Assembly (NCBI RefSeq): GCF_042100115.1 | Contig: NC_091272.1 | Location: 4,526,001 to 4,590,000, forward strand | Source: Alternaria dauci | Lineage: Eukaryota > Ascomycota > Dothideomycetes > Pleosporales > Pleosporaceae | Length of the DNA: 64,000 nt | Direction: 5' to 3' | In this document: positions 1 through 8,850 of the stretch, in pieces | Position numbering within the stretch: position 1 is the stretch's first letter | Layout of the letters: each line of letters starts with the position of its first letter | Made by a program: the position numbers and the translations under genes | The notes under the pieces: generated by a model | What the model was told of the DNA's origin: nothing | What the model saw: the letters and a program-made list of their open reading frames with translations, nothing else | Databases searched by the model: none

Positions 1-739
1 GACTGTCGAGAAGACTTTCTACCGCACCGAGTACCAGACCGTCCCCTGCGTCGACACCTCCGGCGAAGCATTCGCCATCTACGTCAACCTGATCTACCTC
101 GCACCCCTCACCATTCTATTCATGCGCTTCTTCTTCAAGTCCTACCTTCGCCGCTCCTCGCCCAACACCAAGAAGGACTTCAAGCGTCGCACAATCTCCG
201 ACGCCGCTGGTGACGCGAGCCGCAGCATGGAGCGCGAACTAGACTCCCTTGACAAGTCCGCTGAAGACGCCATCTCCTCAGGTGTGAACATGGCTAGGGA
301 CGCTGTTCGCGGAAGGAAGCCCACCAACGGCCACATCAAGGACGAGCGGAAAGGCAGCATGAGCCCTGCCAACCAAAAGTTCCTCGAAAACATCAACCGC
401 CGCGTCAGCCAAAAGCTCCAGGAACTCGACGAGGGTGCCGATGCTACAACCAAGAAGGCTAGGCAGATTGCCAAGGACCTGGTTGGTAAGGCCGAGGCTG
501 CAGGGGAGAAGGTCGAGCAGGCTTATGAAGACAACGAGGAGGATATTCAGGAGCAGGCGGACAAGGCCAAGGAGACCGCTGACCGGAATCGCAGCCCTAG
601 CAAGCTGCCTCGCAAGCAGAACAAGAAGAACGGCAAGAATGGTCAGACGGACGAACAAGTGGCCAAGCCCGAGCAGGAGCCCGAGCCAAAGGACCTCAAG
701 AACACTCTCGACGAGAAGGATGGAAAGGGTCTCTTCTAG
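1..739 (+). CDS. C-terminal part of an unidentified membrane protein (5' end outside window)
   Basis: The reading frame is open from base 2 to the TAG at 737-739, so the gene enters from the left edge; the first in-frame ATG at 122 lies inside the last membrane segment and is unlikely to be the start. The visible part (about 245 residues) begins with a short polar loop containing one Cys, then a hydrophobic segment of about 20 residues (coded by about bases 70-135), a basic cluster (KSYLRRSS) and a hydrophilic tail of about 190 residues rich in Lys, Glu, Asp and Ala with possible coiled-coil character. This fits the last transmembrane helix and cytosolic tail of a multi-pass protein. I do not recognise the family. 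The gene runs convergently towards APC10. Confidence 0.7.
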   Translation, partial: TVEKTFYRTEYQTVPCVDTSGEAFAIYVNLIYLAPLTILFMRFFFKSYLRRSSPNTKKDFKRRTISDAAGDASRSMERELDSLDKSAEDAISSGVNMARDAVRGRKPTNGHIKDERKGSMSPANQKFLENINRRVSQKLQELDEGADATTKKARQIAKDLVGKAEAAGEKVEQAYEDNEEDIQEQADKAKETADRNRSPSKLPRKQNKKNGKNGQTDEQVAKPEQEPEPKDLKNTLDEKDGKGLF

Positions 740-1138
740 ATGAAGGAGTTTCTCTAGGGCGGTAATCAGCAAGCAAGTAGCAGATGATCAGCGGTGCGCC
801 GTCTTCGGCCGCACTCTTCCAATTTAGGGTTCGAGCAGTTTTCCTTGGGCGCTCTGTATAGAATCTCGGGATATCCAGGCGCGAGTCTGATTGGAGGAAA
901 ATGTATCAGGACACACTAAAAGTCAGACGTATATATCCCATGAGATGAAGGATGATCAATGGAAAGGAAGGACGGCGCAGCTCGGATGTTTAATTTATTG
1001 ATTATGATACTTCAAGTTTGTCACATCCTCGATTGTGGGAATCATCGTTGACTATACCGCTCATATGCATGCCGCCTTGTTGCTTCCGTGCTTCTCGCCA
1101 ATCCTTCCACCAGAGTTGCTGGTTGGACGACTCAAACA
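740..1138. other. Intergenic, convergent 3' regions
   Basis: About 400 bases between two gene ends that face each other. It should hold both 3' untranslated regions. I see no open frame with coding character and no repeat. Confidence 0.5.
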
Positions 1139-2551
1139 TTAACGAATAACCCCCTCACTCCCCAAACCCATACCCATGATCCCACCACCCAACTCCAACA
1201 CCTCCTCCCTCCTTTTCTTTTCCTTCTTTTCCCTCTTCAACAGCTCCATTCCTTGTGCTCCACTCGTGACCCCCTTTGTGACATTACCGCCTGCACCATG
1301 TCCTCCTCCTCTTCCTTTATACCCATCCTCGTCGTTTCTAGCAAATATCTGCAAGCCCCTTAGATGCGTATCCTTGCCATTCTGGTGGTTCTCTAGTATC
1401 TTGATTTGGACGAGATGAGCGCGCAGAACTGGCAACTTGGGGGTCGATTGGGTAGATGGCGGGATGGGGCGGGGATGGGGGTTAGGGGAGAGGGATGCAA
1501 AGGGTGCTCTGGGGTGGGGACGCGAGATGGTTTGAGGGAGCGAGGGTGTAGAGGGTTCATGTTGAGTCGGTGTGACGGTGTGAGTGTAATGACGGAGGTT
1601 GTGGTTGTGAGACGGAGGGATAGTTTGGGGAGTTATTTGTGGATGGCCGTGTGTAGTGGTGGGATAAGAAGGGAGTGGTGTATGCTGCTGTTGCTGTTGA
1701 TGGATCGGCGTCTCCAAGTCCAGATCCGTTACATCAGCCTCTTGAGTCGGCGCTGCATTTTCAGAATCAGAAGACACAGCATCGTTTCCAGTCCTTCTCG
1801 TTCCGTTGAGAGTGGAGGCTTCTGTGAGGAAGCGTTGTGGTCGATGACCAGTAGCAGTGCCTCCTTCGTTATTTTCTCCATCGTCATCTCCGTCGTCATC
1901 ACTATCCGGGTCTCCTACGCCGGAGAAATCCGCCCAGATCCATCCTCTCGGGCTCTCCAACCGCATTTCACCCCACTCCTGGAGATCGTTCAAGCCGCTG
2001 CCTGCTAAGAAAATGATCTTAGTCGGCGTGTAGCTCTCATCTTGTTCAAAGTCCAGGTACAATCTTAGACCGACTATACGCACGAGCTTGAAGAAGTGAA
2101 TATTGAGGTAGTGTGGCTGCGGACCATCAGATTGCCAAAAGAGGTTCGTGTTTGGATGCCGAAGCTGAGGTATTGAACAACCTGGTTTAGAAGAAGAAAC
2201 AGTCCAGGAAGCCAAGGTAGATATCTCTCGGAGGTATGGTGGTGGGGGATCGAGATTGGGCAATGGAATGTCGCCGGCGTGGTTTGGTGAACCAAAACCG
2301 TCACCCTCTTCGTCCTCTAGTTCTTCATCGCCTTCCTCCTCTTCATCTTCCTCTTCGCCTGCAAGCCCTGTTAGGTCGTCGCCGAGTGTTTCGTCGTCAT
2401 CGTTGCCATCGAGATCTTGGTCCTCTTCTTCTTGGCCTTGGCCTTCCCGTTCCACGTCGCTGTCCGTTTCATCTGCTTCTGGGGGCGAGGGTGGGGACAT
2501 GTGATGTTGCTGCTGGGCCCGGCCACCTCGGCGACGGAGTGAGGGTGGCAT
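1139..2551 (-). CDS. apc10: Anaphase-promoting complex subunit 10 (Apc10/Doc1)
   Basis: A single-exon 470-residue protein. Apc10 is the processivity subunit of the APC/C ubiquitin ligase; its DOC (galactose-binding-like) fold helps Cdc20/Cdh1 capture D-box substrates. The first 105 residues are disordered and very acidic (runs of Glu/Asp). The first half of the DOC domain spans about 107-212, with the typical sequence ASWTVSSSKPG, the NLFWQSDGPQPHYLNI block and the PRGWIW block. About 160 residues of His/Gln/Pro/Thr-rich low-complexity sequence follow (213-373), and the DOC domain resumes at about 374-406 (HLVQIKILENHQNGKDTHLR, then QIFA). The protein ends in Ile-Arg, the IR tail by which Apc10 docks on Cdc27/Apc3. 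Start is the ATG at 2551. The inserted stretch stays in frame and could hide an unpredicted intron. Identification is firm. Confidence 0.92.
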   Translation of the reverse strand: MPPSLRRRGGRAQQQHHMSPPSPPEADETDSDVEREGQGQEEEDQDLDGNDDDETLGDDLTGLAGEEEDEEEEGDEELEDEEGDGFGSPNHAGDIPLPNLDPPPPYLREISTLASWTVSSSKPGCSIPQLRHPNTNLFWQSDGPQPHYLNIHFFKLVRIVGLRLYLDFEQDESYTPTKIIFLAGSGLNDLQEWGEMRLESPRGWIWADFSGVGDPDSDDDGDDDGENNEGGTATGHRPQRFLTEASTLNGTRRTGNDAVSSDSENAAPTQEADVTDLDLETPIHQQQQQHTPLPSYPTTTHGHPQITPQTIPPSHNHNLRHYTHTVTPTQHEPSTPSLPQTISRPHPRAPFASLSPNPHPRPIPPSTQSTPKLPVLRAHLVQIKILENHQNGKDTHLRGLQIFARNDEDGYKGRGGGHGAGGNVTKGVTSGAQGMELLKREKKEKKRREEVLELGGGIMGMGLGSEGVIR

Positions 2552-3756
2552 GCTTGCTTTTTGTGACTCGATCGCAAGTCGATGTCACGAGACCCGGAGA
2601 TGCAAGATTTGAGATGGCTAGGACCCCGTAAGCAGGTACGATGGAGTGGCTGAGTCGAGCGTAGGACGCAATAGGAATTATTTTGCACAAGGAGATCGGC
2701 TACAGTCTGTCCAGGCGGACCGCGGTGTTCAAGAGATCGTGGCGTCACTAGCTGATTGTCCGAATGTGGTACAGTGTGCAGACGGGTGTTGATCGCTCGC
2801 CAGGCACCCGGATACGAATGCGCGTCGCGATGTCGAAATGTTGGTGTGAGTCGCACAAAACGGCCACGTCAAGAACCAGGTCCTACGATGAGAAGGCGGT
2901 TTCTTTTTCGGTCGCCGTTTGTGCTTGCTACATTGTGCCAGGGTCGTATTTGCGATGAAGTTCGGGACATAGAGGCCCAAGCGTCGGGGAAATTGCTTCA
3001 CTTCCCCTTTCGTCTACGCGCGGCGTTGTGTACCTGGCGCTATCTGTAACCCTCCCCCACCACCCACACTCCCCGCCATCAATCGTTTCGCATGCGCACA
3101 TGTTTATCGACATGTAAGGTGAGATGTATGCAAGGGCACCGGAGGAGGCTCCAGAGCAGAGCCCAACACCTCCGGCACGCTAGCAAACGTCCCCAGCTCC
3201 GCGGCCCTAAAGTCAACAGCACCAGCGAGCATCGGATTCGCCATCAGCTGGCGGAAATAGAGTTTCGATACAAATCCAAAGCATGCGTAAGGGCGGAGAA
3301 GGCCGCCATTGACAGTCTAACAGGAGACGACCGCCTGGATGGGTCACCCTGCATGTACTATCATGATAGTCAACCAAAGTTCCTCAACATAACGAGGCAG
3401 TACGTTAAGTTGGTTCGTTCCCACAAATGCAGGTCCCAGATTCTGTTGCTTGTTTCTTTTTTCTCTCGAAGGATTACTCACCCACATTACTATCTTTGAG
3501 CAAAACGTCATTCTAGATCGGTCTCATACATTCGCGTACCATTGTTTCGAACGTGGCTTGCACCGAGACGTGGGTGATATCATATCAGATACCCCAGTCA
3601 GCTACATATGATATGTAGTCCTCCAGCCACTTGTTTGGGCGCCACGATCGTTCTTCATTCATTCGTCCCGAGGAAGTGCGTACGTTCTCGACTGTCTTCT
3701 CCCTCGAGGCCACTATCACGGCGTGTGAGATCAGGTCCATCGTAGCGTTCTCAATC
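2552..3756. other. Intergenic region with divergent promoters
   Basis: About 1.2 kb between the start of APC10 (leftward) and the rhodopsin-like gene (rightward). Short open frames exist on both strands (for example 3092-3499) but none has recognisable protein features. A perfect 8+1+8 palindrome lies at 3602-3618. Confidence 0.5.
3602..3618. repeat. Palindrome CTACATAT-G-ATATGTAG
   Basis: Two 8-base arms are perfect inverted repeats around one base. It lies about 140 bases upstream of the ATG of the rhodopsin-like gene at 3757, so it could be a binding site for a dimeric regulator. This is inference from position and symmetry only. Confidence 0.4.
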
Positions 3757-5269
3757 ATGATTCACAGCGCGACGGAACTGGCGCATTCCACCGAACATCA
3801 ACAAAGGATTACGATTGCTTTTCTAGCTTTGGCTTGGTTCTTCATCTTACTGAGGATATGGACTCGCACCTGTGTCATCTCGAACTTTGGCTGGGATGAT
3901 AGTATTATGATCCTTGCTGGCGTAAGTCCCCGGTCTTTCTCATCAGTAGAAACTTTCAGCTAATACTGGTAGATGACGTTCACTATATACTGTGCAGTGA
4001 TGTTGTATATCGCACTCAATGGTGGAGGCACTCATGTCAGGAGCGTGGACAAGTTGCAGGAGTTGACAAAGGTACTCATTCTGATTATCGTCTTGTATCA
4101 TCACGCTCACCATCGCAGTGGGTTGTTGCTAGCGAAGCCAGCTACATCATCACCATCATGATAGTCAAGATATCTCTCGCCATCTTCTTCGTCCGCATCA
4201 TTGTCAGGCGCTGCTACCTTATCCTCGTCTATGTTACCGTTAGCGTCAACATCATCTCATCGACAACTGCCTTCTTCTACAGCCTTTTTAGATGTGGGCC
4301 CAGTCTGGACAAGTACGTAATTAACCAGATGATGGGTAAATGTGCTCCGCGGGAGCTTGACTCGTTCATCGCCTATCAGCAAGGTACGTAGTCTTGCGAA
4401 CCGACTGTTTATACATTGACTAACATCACCTATCGCAGCCGCTTTCAGTACTTTCACCGACTTTGTTTTTTTGTTGCTACCCATCCCTATTCTCTGGTAT
4501 GCCAATATGGACCTGAGATCCAAAATTTCGGTCGGTTTTGCTCTCTGCCTAGCAACTATGTTAGTCTCCTTCCAGGTTACCATTATTTATTCTTCTAACA
4601 CACAACAGGGGCTGCATATGTTCTGGAATACGCTTCCGTTACATAGAGGGTCTGATGCAGAGCGATGACTTCTTCTGGAACGCCGTCAATATCTCCATCT
4701 GGAGCACCGTCGAAGCCGGCGCATGCATAATCGCCGGTTGTCTTGCCACCCTTCGACCACTCATGAAATGCGTGCTGCGTCAGGCACGCGAGTCGAGTGT
4801 TGTCTCCAATTGTGCACACCACATATCGAAAAGTCTGCGATCAACCCATCGAACGAACGACGAGCAGTCAAAAGTACATTCTGTGTCACAGCCGTCGCGA
4901 CGAGATGTTGCGCTTTCCGACATTGACCAGAGCAATTTTAGCAACGAGCACAAAGCCTCATTGTCAGACTTGGTAACCAAGTCTTCAAACACCGAGTCCG
5001 TCGCGCGACCGGACAGTGCAGTCACTTCTTTCGCATCCGAGATGGGATTTAGAGGACGGATGAGCACCGACGCGATCCTGGGCCGCACCGAGTCCGACGC
5101 TACCGACATCCCTCCGTGGGAGAAGGAGAAGGAGCAGAGGTTGCAGCAACCTGCGCGTATCAGCTGGACACTGCATCGAAGACACACGAATGATGAGAGT
5201 GTATCCGGAAGATCCAAGTCGGCACCTGTTCTTCCTGGTCGATTCAAACAAGCGGACGATGCTGTGTGA
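3757..5269 (+). CDS. Rhodopsin/PTH11-like fungal integral membrane protein
   Basis: My model has five exons: 3757-3921, 3973-4071, 4119-4383, 4439-4559 and 4609-5269, giving 436 residues with phase kept at every junction. The protein has the fungal rhodopsin-domain layout: about seven hydrophobic segments, the NFGWDDSIMILAG motif after the second segment, a KISLAIFFVRI helix, a CGP-type loop and the late IWSTVEAGACIIAGCLATLRPL signature. The last roughly 170 residues form a Ser/Thr-rich cytosolic tail. Proteins of this type are widespread in Pezizomycotina, and the PTH11 subgroup senses surfaces in plant pathogens; whether this member is a receptor is unknown. The N-terminal CFEM domain found in some relatives is absent. 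The first segment is short, so an upstream start cannot be excluded, but ATG 3757 opens the first hydrophobic segment in the usual place. A related but broken gene lies at 57009-58380. Confidence 0.85.
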
Positions 5270-5812
5270 ATGATAGGCTTCCCACCGGCACAAACATACA
5301 TACACTTTATCTAAGTAGTACAACTGGCACGCTCGTCGCCTCGACCACGACAACGATCAACAAGGGATGTTCAAAAGTCGGAGTCAGCATCGTGTCCTCG
5401 TTGAAATGTGGCGCGAACGTAGCACCGTCCTAGTCAAAAAAAAGGCGACGCCCACCTGTCGTCACTGACCACGTCTACATAGCCTTTACCCGAACGACAC
5501 CTGACTGTTAGGTTCGAATAGTATGAGGATATTTAGGTCTCCCTAAACCTACAAGGTGGTTGGGATAGGGGTTGGAGTGAATAAGAGCAAAGAGAGAACA
5601 TTTCTGGGGTGGATATAAGGAGGGCGTGGTATCTGGTAGAACCATACCCGACAAACGACCAAAACGTCATTCGCCGACAAAACGCGCGATGACAGTGTCA
5701 CACAGAGTCATACAGACATATTTCCAGTACATCGAGCATATATGCTACGAGTTTCATGAATGTAATGTCCTTTCTTCCACTTTGCTTCCCTCTACAAGAC
5801 CTGGACCATACA
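5270..5812. other. Intergenic, convergent 3' regions
   Basis: About 540 bases between the rhodopsin-like gene and the end of PUS7. No coding or RNA feature recognised. Confidence 0.45.
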
Positions 5813-8303
5813 TCATCTGCCACCCATAAATGCAGGCTGGTATGCCTTGACACCACCAGCCTTCATCAGTTCCCTCAGCGCCATGGTAGCATACTGACTG
5901 CTGGCCAATTGCAGTTTCAGTACAACCGCAATCTTGTCTTCTTCTTCTTTGGCCTCTTCCTTCTCCTCTCCGTCTTCCATCTGCGCATCGGCGTTCTCTC
6001 CCTTCTTCTCATCCCCTTTTTCTTGGGCTTTATGGCCTACGTCTCTCTCCCGGCCCAATCTCTGCATGTCTGTCTCAACAAACTGCTCATCCACCTTCTT
6101 GTACTCATGCACCTCGAAAGTGAGAGGCTGCAGCGGCCTAGCCAAAAACTTCCTGTAACCTCCGCTCAAGCTTACTTCTCTCCAAGTCCTCCGCATATCC
6201 TTGGGATCCAGTCCGCCGCCCTTCTCACTGCCCATGAACTCTCTGTAAAACTCACCAATTGAATTCCGCGGATACTCGACGTCGAAACCTGGTTGTGGGA
6301 GGACAACGTCCCAGATAGTGTATTTCCCTGACGCGGCTTCTGATGCGGAGAGGGGACGGGCGCGCTCAAAATCTGCTTCGGGAGCGAGTGAGGAGTCGGT
6401 GCCGGAAGGGTTTATGATGGGTTCGCCGTCTTGGTCGTGTGTTGATATTGTCGTCTTGGATGGAGCGTTTTCTTCTTTATCGCGGTGTTCGTTGACAAGA
6501 ACGAGGTCTCCCTCAACGACCTTATCGCCGTACTCAACCCAGCGTTTTCCCGCAACGGTGTTCCAAACGAGAGACTGGTACGCGTGAACGTACATGAGGC
6601 GCAGTGTACGAGGAATCGTCATGAGTGCGCCTTGCCAGTCCGTTTTGCGATCATAGCGACCGGATTTGCCGTTTCGAGAACTGAGATGTTGGATTATGTT
6701 TCGTTCTGCGGTAAATTTGCGGGGCAAGAATTCGAGGGCTTCGGCGCCACTGCCTTTTGTTTTCCAGATGTGGAGGGCGTGGGCGCGGTTGCGGTCGTCT
6801 TGGGAAACTTGGACAGTGCTAGGTTCGTTGTTTGCGGCAGCGAGGGCGGTGTCGCTGTACGCAAGAAGGTCTTCGACGGCACCTTTGAGATCGTCTTGCA
6901 GCATTTTACGGCCAATGGTGTCGGTGCTTGCGGCGAAGGAACCGAAGCGTTGGAGACCGTAGTAGTTAATGAAGCCTTTCTCGGAGAAGTCAGTGATCGC
7001 CTTGCTGACCACGTCGTTGGCGAGTTTTCGTCGTTGGCCAAAGTCTAGTCCTTCTTCGCTCTGGAAGTGGCAGTCTCGGAGGGTAATGGTAAACTCGTTG
7101 CCCATCAGGTCTCCAAGCTTCAAGTCGTTGTGGCGGTACTCAAAGTCTCCTACGGCAGCATTGAACAGTGTCTTGTTGAAGGCTTGCATGCGCTGCGCTG
7201 TTTGGCGCCTGACGCAGACCCTCTGAACAGTGCATGCTCGTCTATCTTTTGTGCCTGCAAAGCCGAAGCCCTTGGCACCACAATTGAGCTTGCTTCCTAG
7301 GAATCCAATAACCTCCATTGTGTCCTTGTTTTCCTTGTATAGATTGAAATGTAGGTATTCACCACCAAGCTCATCCCAATCCTGACCTCCTCGCCGCCGT
7401 CCCTGGTCTTGTCGTTCCCCACCACCGCCCTTTCCCTTCTTCTTTTTGCGCTCCGCTGGGGGAGCCGCCTTGATGCGTATACATTGGTTTTCCTCCATGG
7501 CACTCTCGAGCAAGTTGGGGAAGATGCGACGCAAGCTCTGGTGAGCCTGGGTGCGTTTGTCTTTGTCCGTTATAGGCGATGATATGACGGCCTTGAATTC
7601 CTTTGCTTTCTTCGATTCGCGCTTCCGTACTTGTCTGACAAGCTTGACGATGTCTTCGGTAGTTTGTTCGCCGAATATCGAATGCAGAATGTTGCGATCA
7701 TCTTCTGCCAACTACACGGTGTTAGCATCTGCGCAGCGCGTACGCCTGCGGGTCACACACCTCTTCTTCGGGCTCTTCCTTGGCTGCCGGTGTTATACTA
7801 ATTATCTGCTCCCCGTCGTTCTCTGAGTCTTTTGGCGCATCCTCAACCTTTGCCGGTTCCGGTACTGGAAGGGTTGTCTCACCGGCGACTCCCACATCCT
7901 GCATGACAGCATCGGTCTTGTCGTCGGTCGCTAATACGCGACCTGACTTGTCTTTGCCTGTGCCTTTGGCCGCCTGGACAATCTCTTTTACAGGCTTCTT
8001 TTTCTCTTCCACCTCGGTGCTTTTCAGATGCAGTACCTGCCCATCGAGCGCGATCTCATTGACCAGGAAATCCGTATACCTCTGCTTCAGAACACCCGTG
8101 AAACCCAAGTTGTTCGGGCAGACATACTCGGTTATACCGGCGCGTACTTCACGCTCCAGATCTGTGTCAATCGACGCTGGCGCTGAGAGTATTGCAGCTG
8201 TCTGAGCTGGTGCAGTCGAGGTTGCGGTGAGGGATGTGTCGGTATTTTCGTCAAGTCGCGCTCGTTTCGCGGGTCGCATAGAATCGTCCGATGGTTCAGA
8301 CAT
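5813..8303 (-). CDS. pus7: tRNA pseudouridine synthase, TruD family (Pus7)
   Basis: Two exons (8303-7761 and 7711-5813 on the minus strand) encode 813 residues; the 49-base intron starts GTGTGT, has a GCTAAC branch site and ends GTGTAG. Pus7 converts uridine to pseudouridine at position 13 and related sites in tRNAs, snRNA and mRNAs. The TruD signature FAGTKDRRA carries the catalytic Asp at about residue 337; the N-terminal block EYVCPNNLGFTGVLKQRYTD, the GLQRFG motif and the YQSLVWN block near the C-terminus all match the family. Two charged, low-complexity insertions are present: one after the N-terminal block (about 110-180, up to the intron) and one rich in Lys/Gly before the catalytic core; a Glu/Lys-rich stretch also precedes the last 35 residues. 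The start at 8303 (MSEPSDD) is the first ATG in frame downstream of a non-coding leader. Confidence 0.93.
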
Positions 8304-8850
8304 GTTTGCGCAAGGGAGAATTGTGGTGATGAGGTTGTGTGAGAAAGTCAAGTTTCGCAGACACTCGACCTGCGAGATTCTGCGCGGGGGAGTTTTTCCC
8401 GAGGACGTGCACGCGAGGAGGTGAGTTTTGGCGAGGAGCCTCGATGCCCTCGTTACCATCATCAACATCTGAATATGCGCACCTCATCAGATTTCGTCGT
8501 AGAGAGCTCTGGGAAAAATATCACCTGCAAGTCGAAAGAAGTCCTGTATAACCATGATATATCAAATTCATGTCATCTATCTGCTCAAGAAAAAAGAAAA
8601 AAGGATCCTGCCCAAACTCCTCAATCCTGCCCAGGGGTATATTTATACTCTCGACTTCATCGCAACGTAATTGCTAAGCGAGTGTAGCATTCCGCCTTTT
8701 TTGTGGGACAAAGACAGAACAAGAACAACAAATGGGTATACATGTTCGTAAAAAAGGCCCTGTGAAGAAGGGCAAAGAAGTGAAAAGGTCTATAGCGAGG
8801 AGCATCCATCAAGGAGTCCACATGGCGCGTCGGAAAGGACTGTACACCAT
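8304..8850. other. Intergenic: PUS7 promoter and glucanase 3' region
   Basis: Both neighbours read leftwards, so this stretch holds the PUS7 upstream region and the 3' untranslated region of the glucanase gene. I see nothing else. Confidence 0.45.

Noticed and set aside
3092..3499. 135-codon ATG-initiated open frame on + upstream of the rhodopsin-like gene
   Set aside because: No recognisable motif, signal peptide or splice structure; composition looks like random translation.
5500..5520. GGTTCGAAT string resembling a tRNA T-loop
   Set aside because: No matching acceptor, D or anticodon stems could be folded around it.
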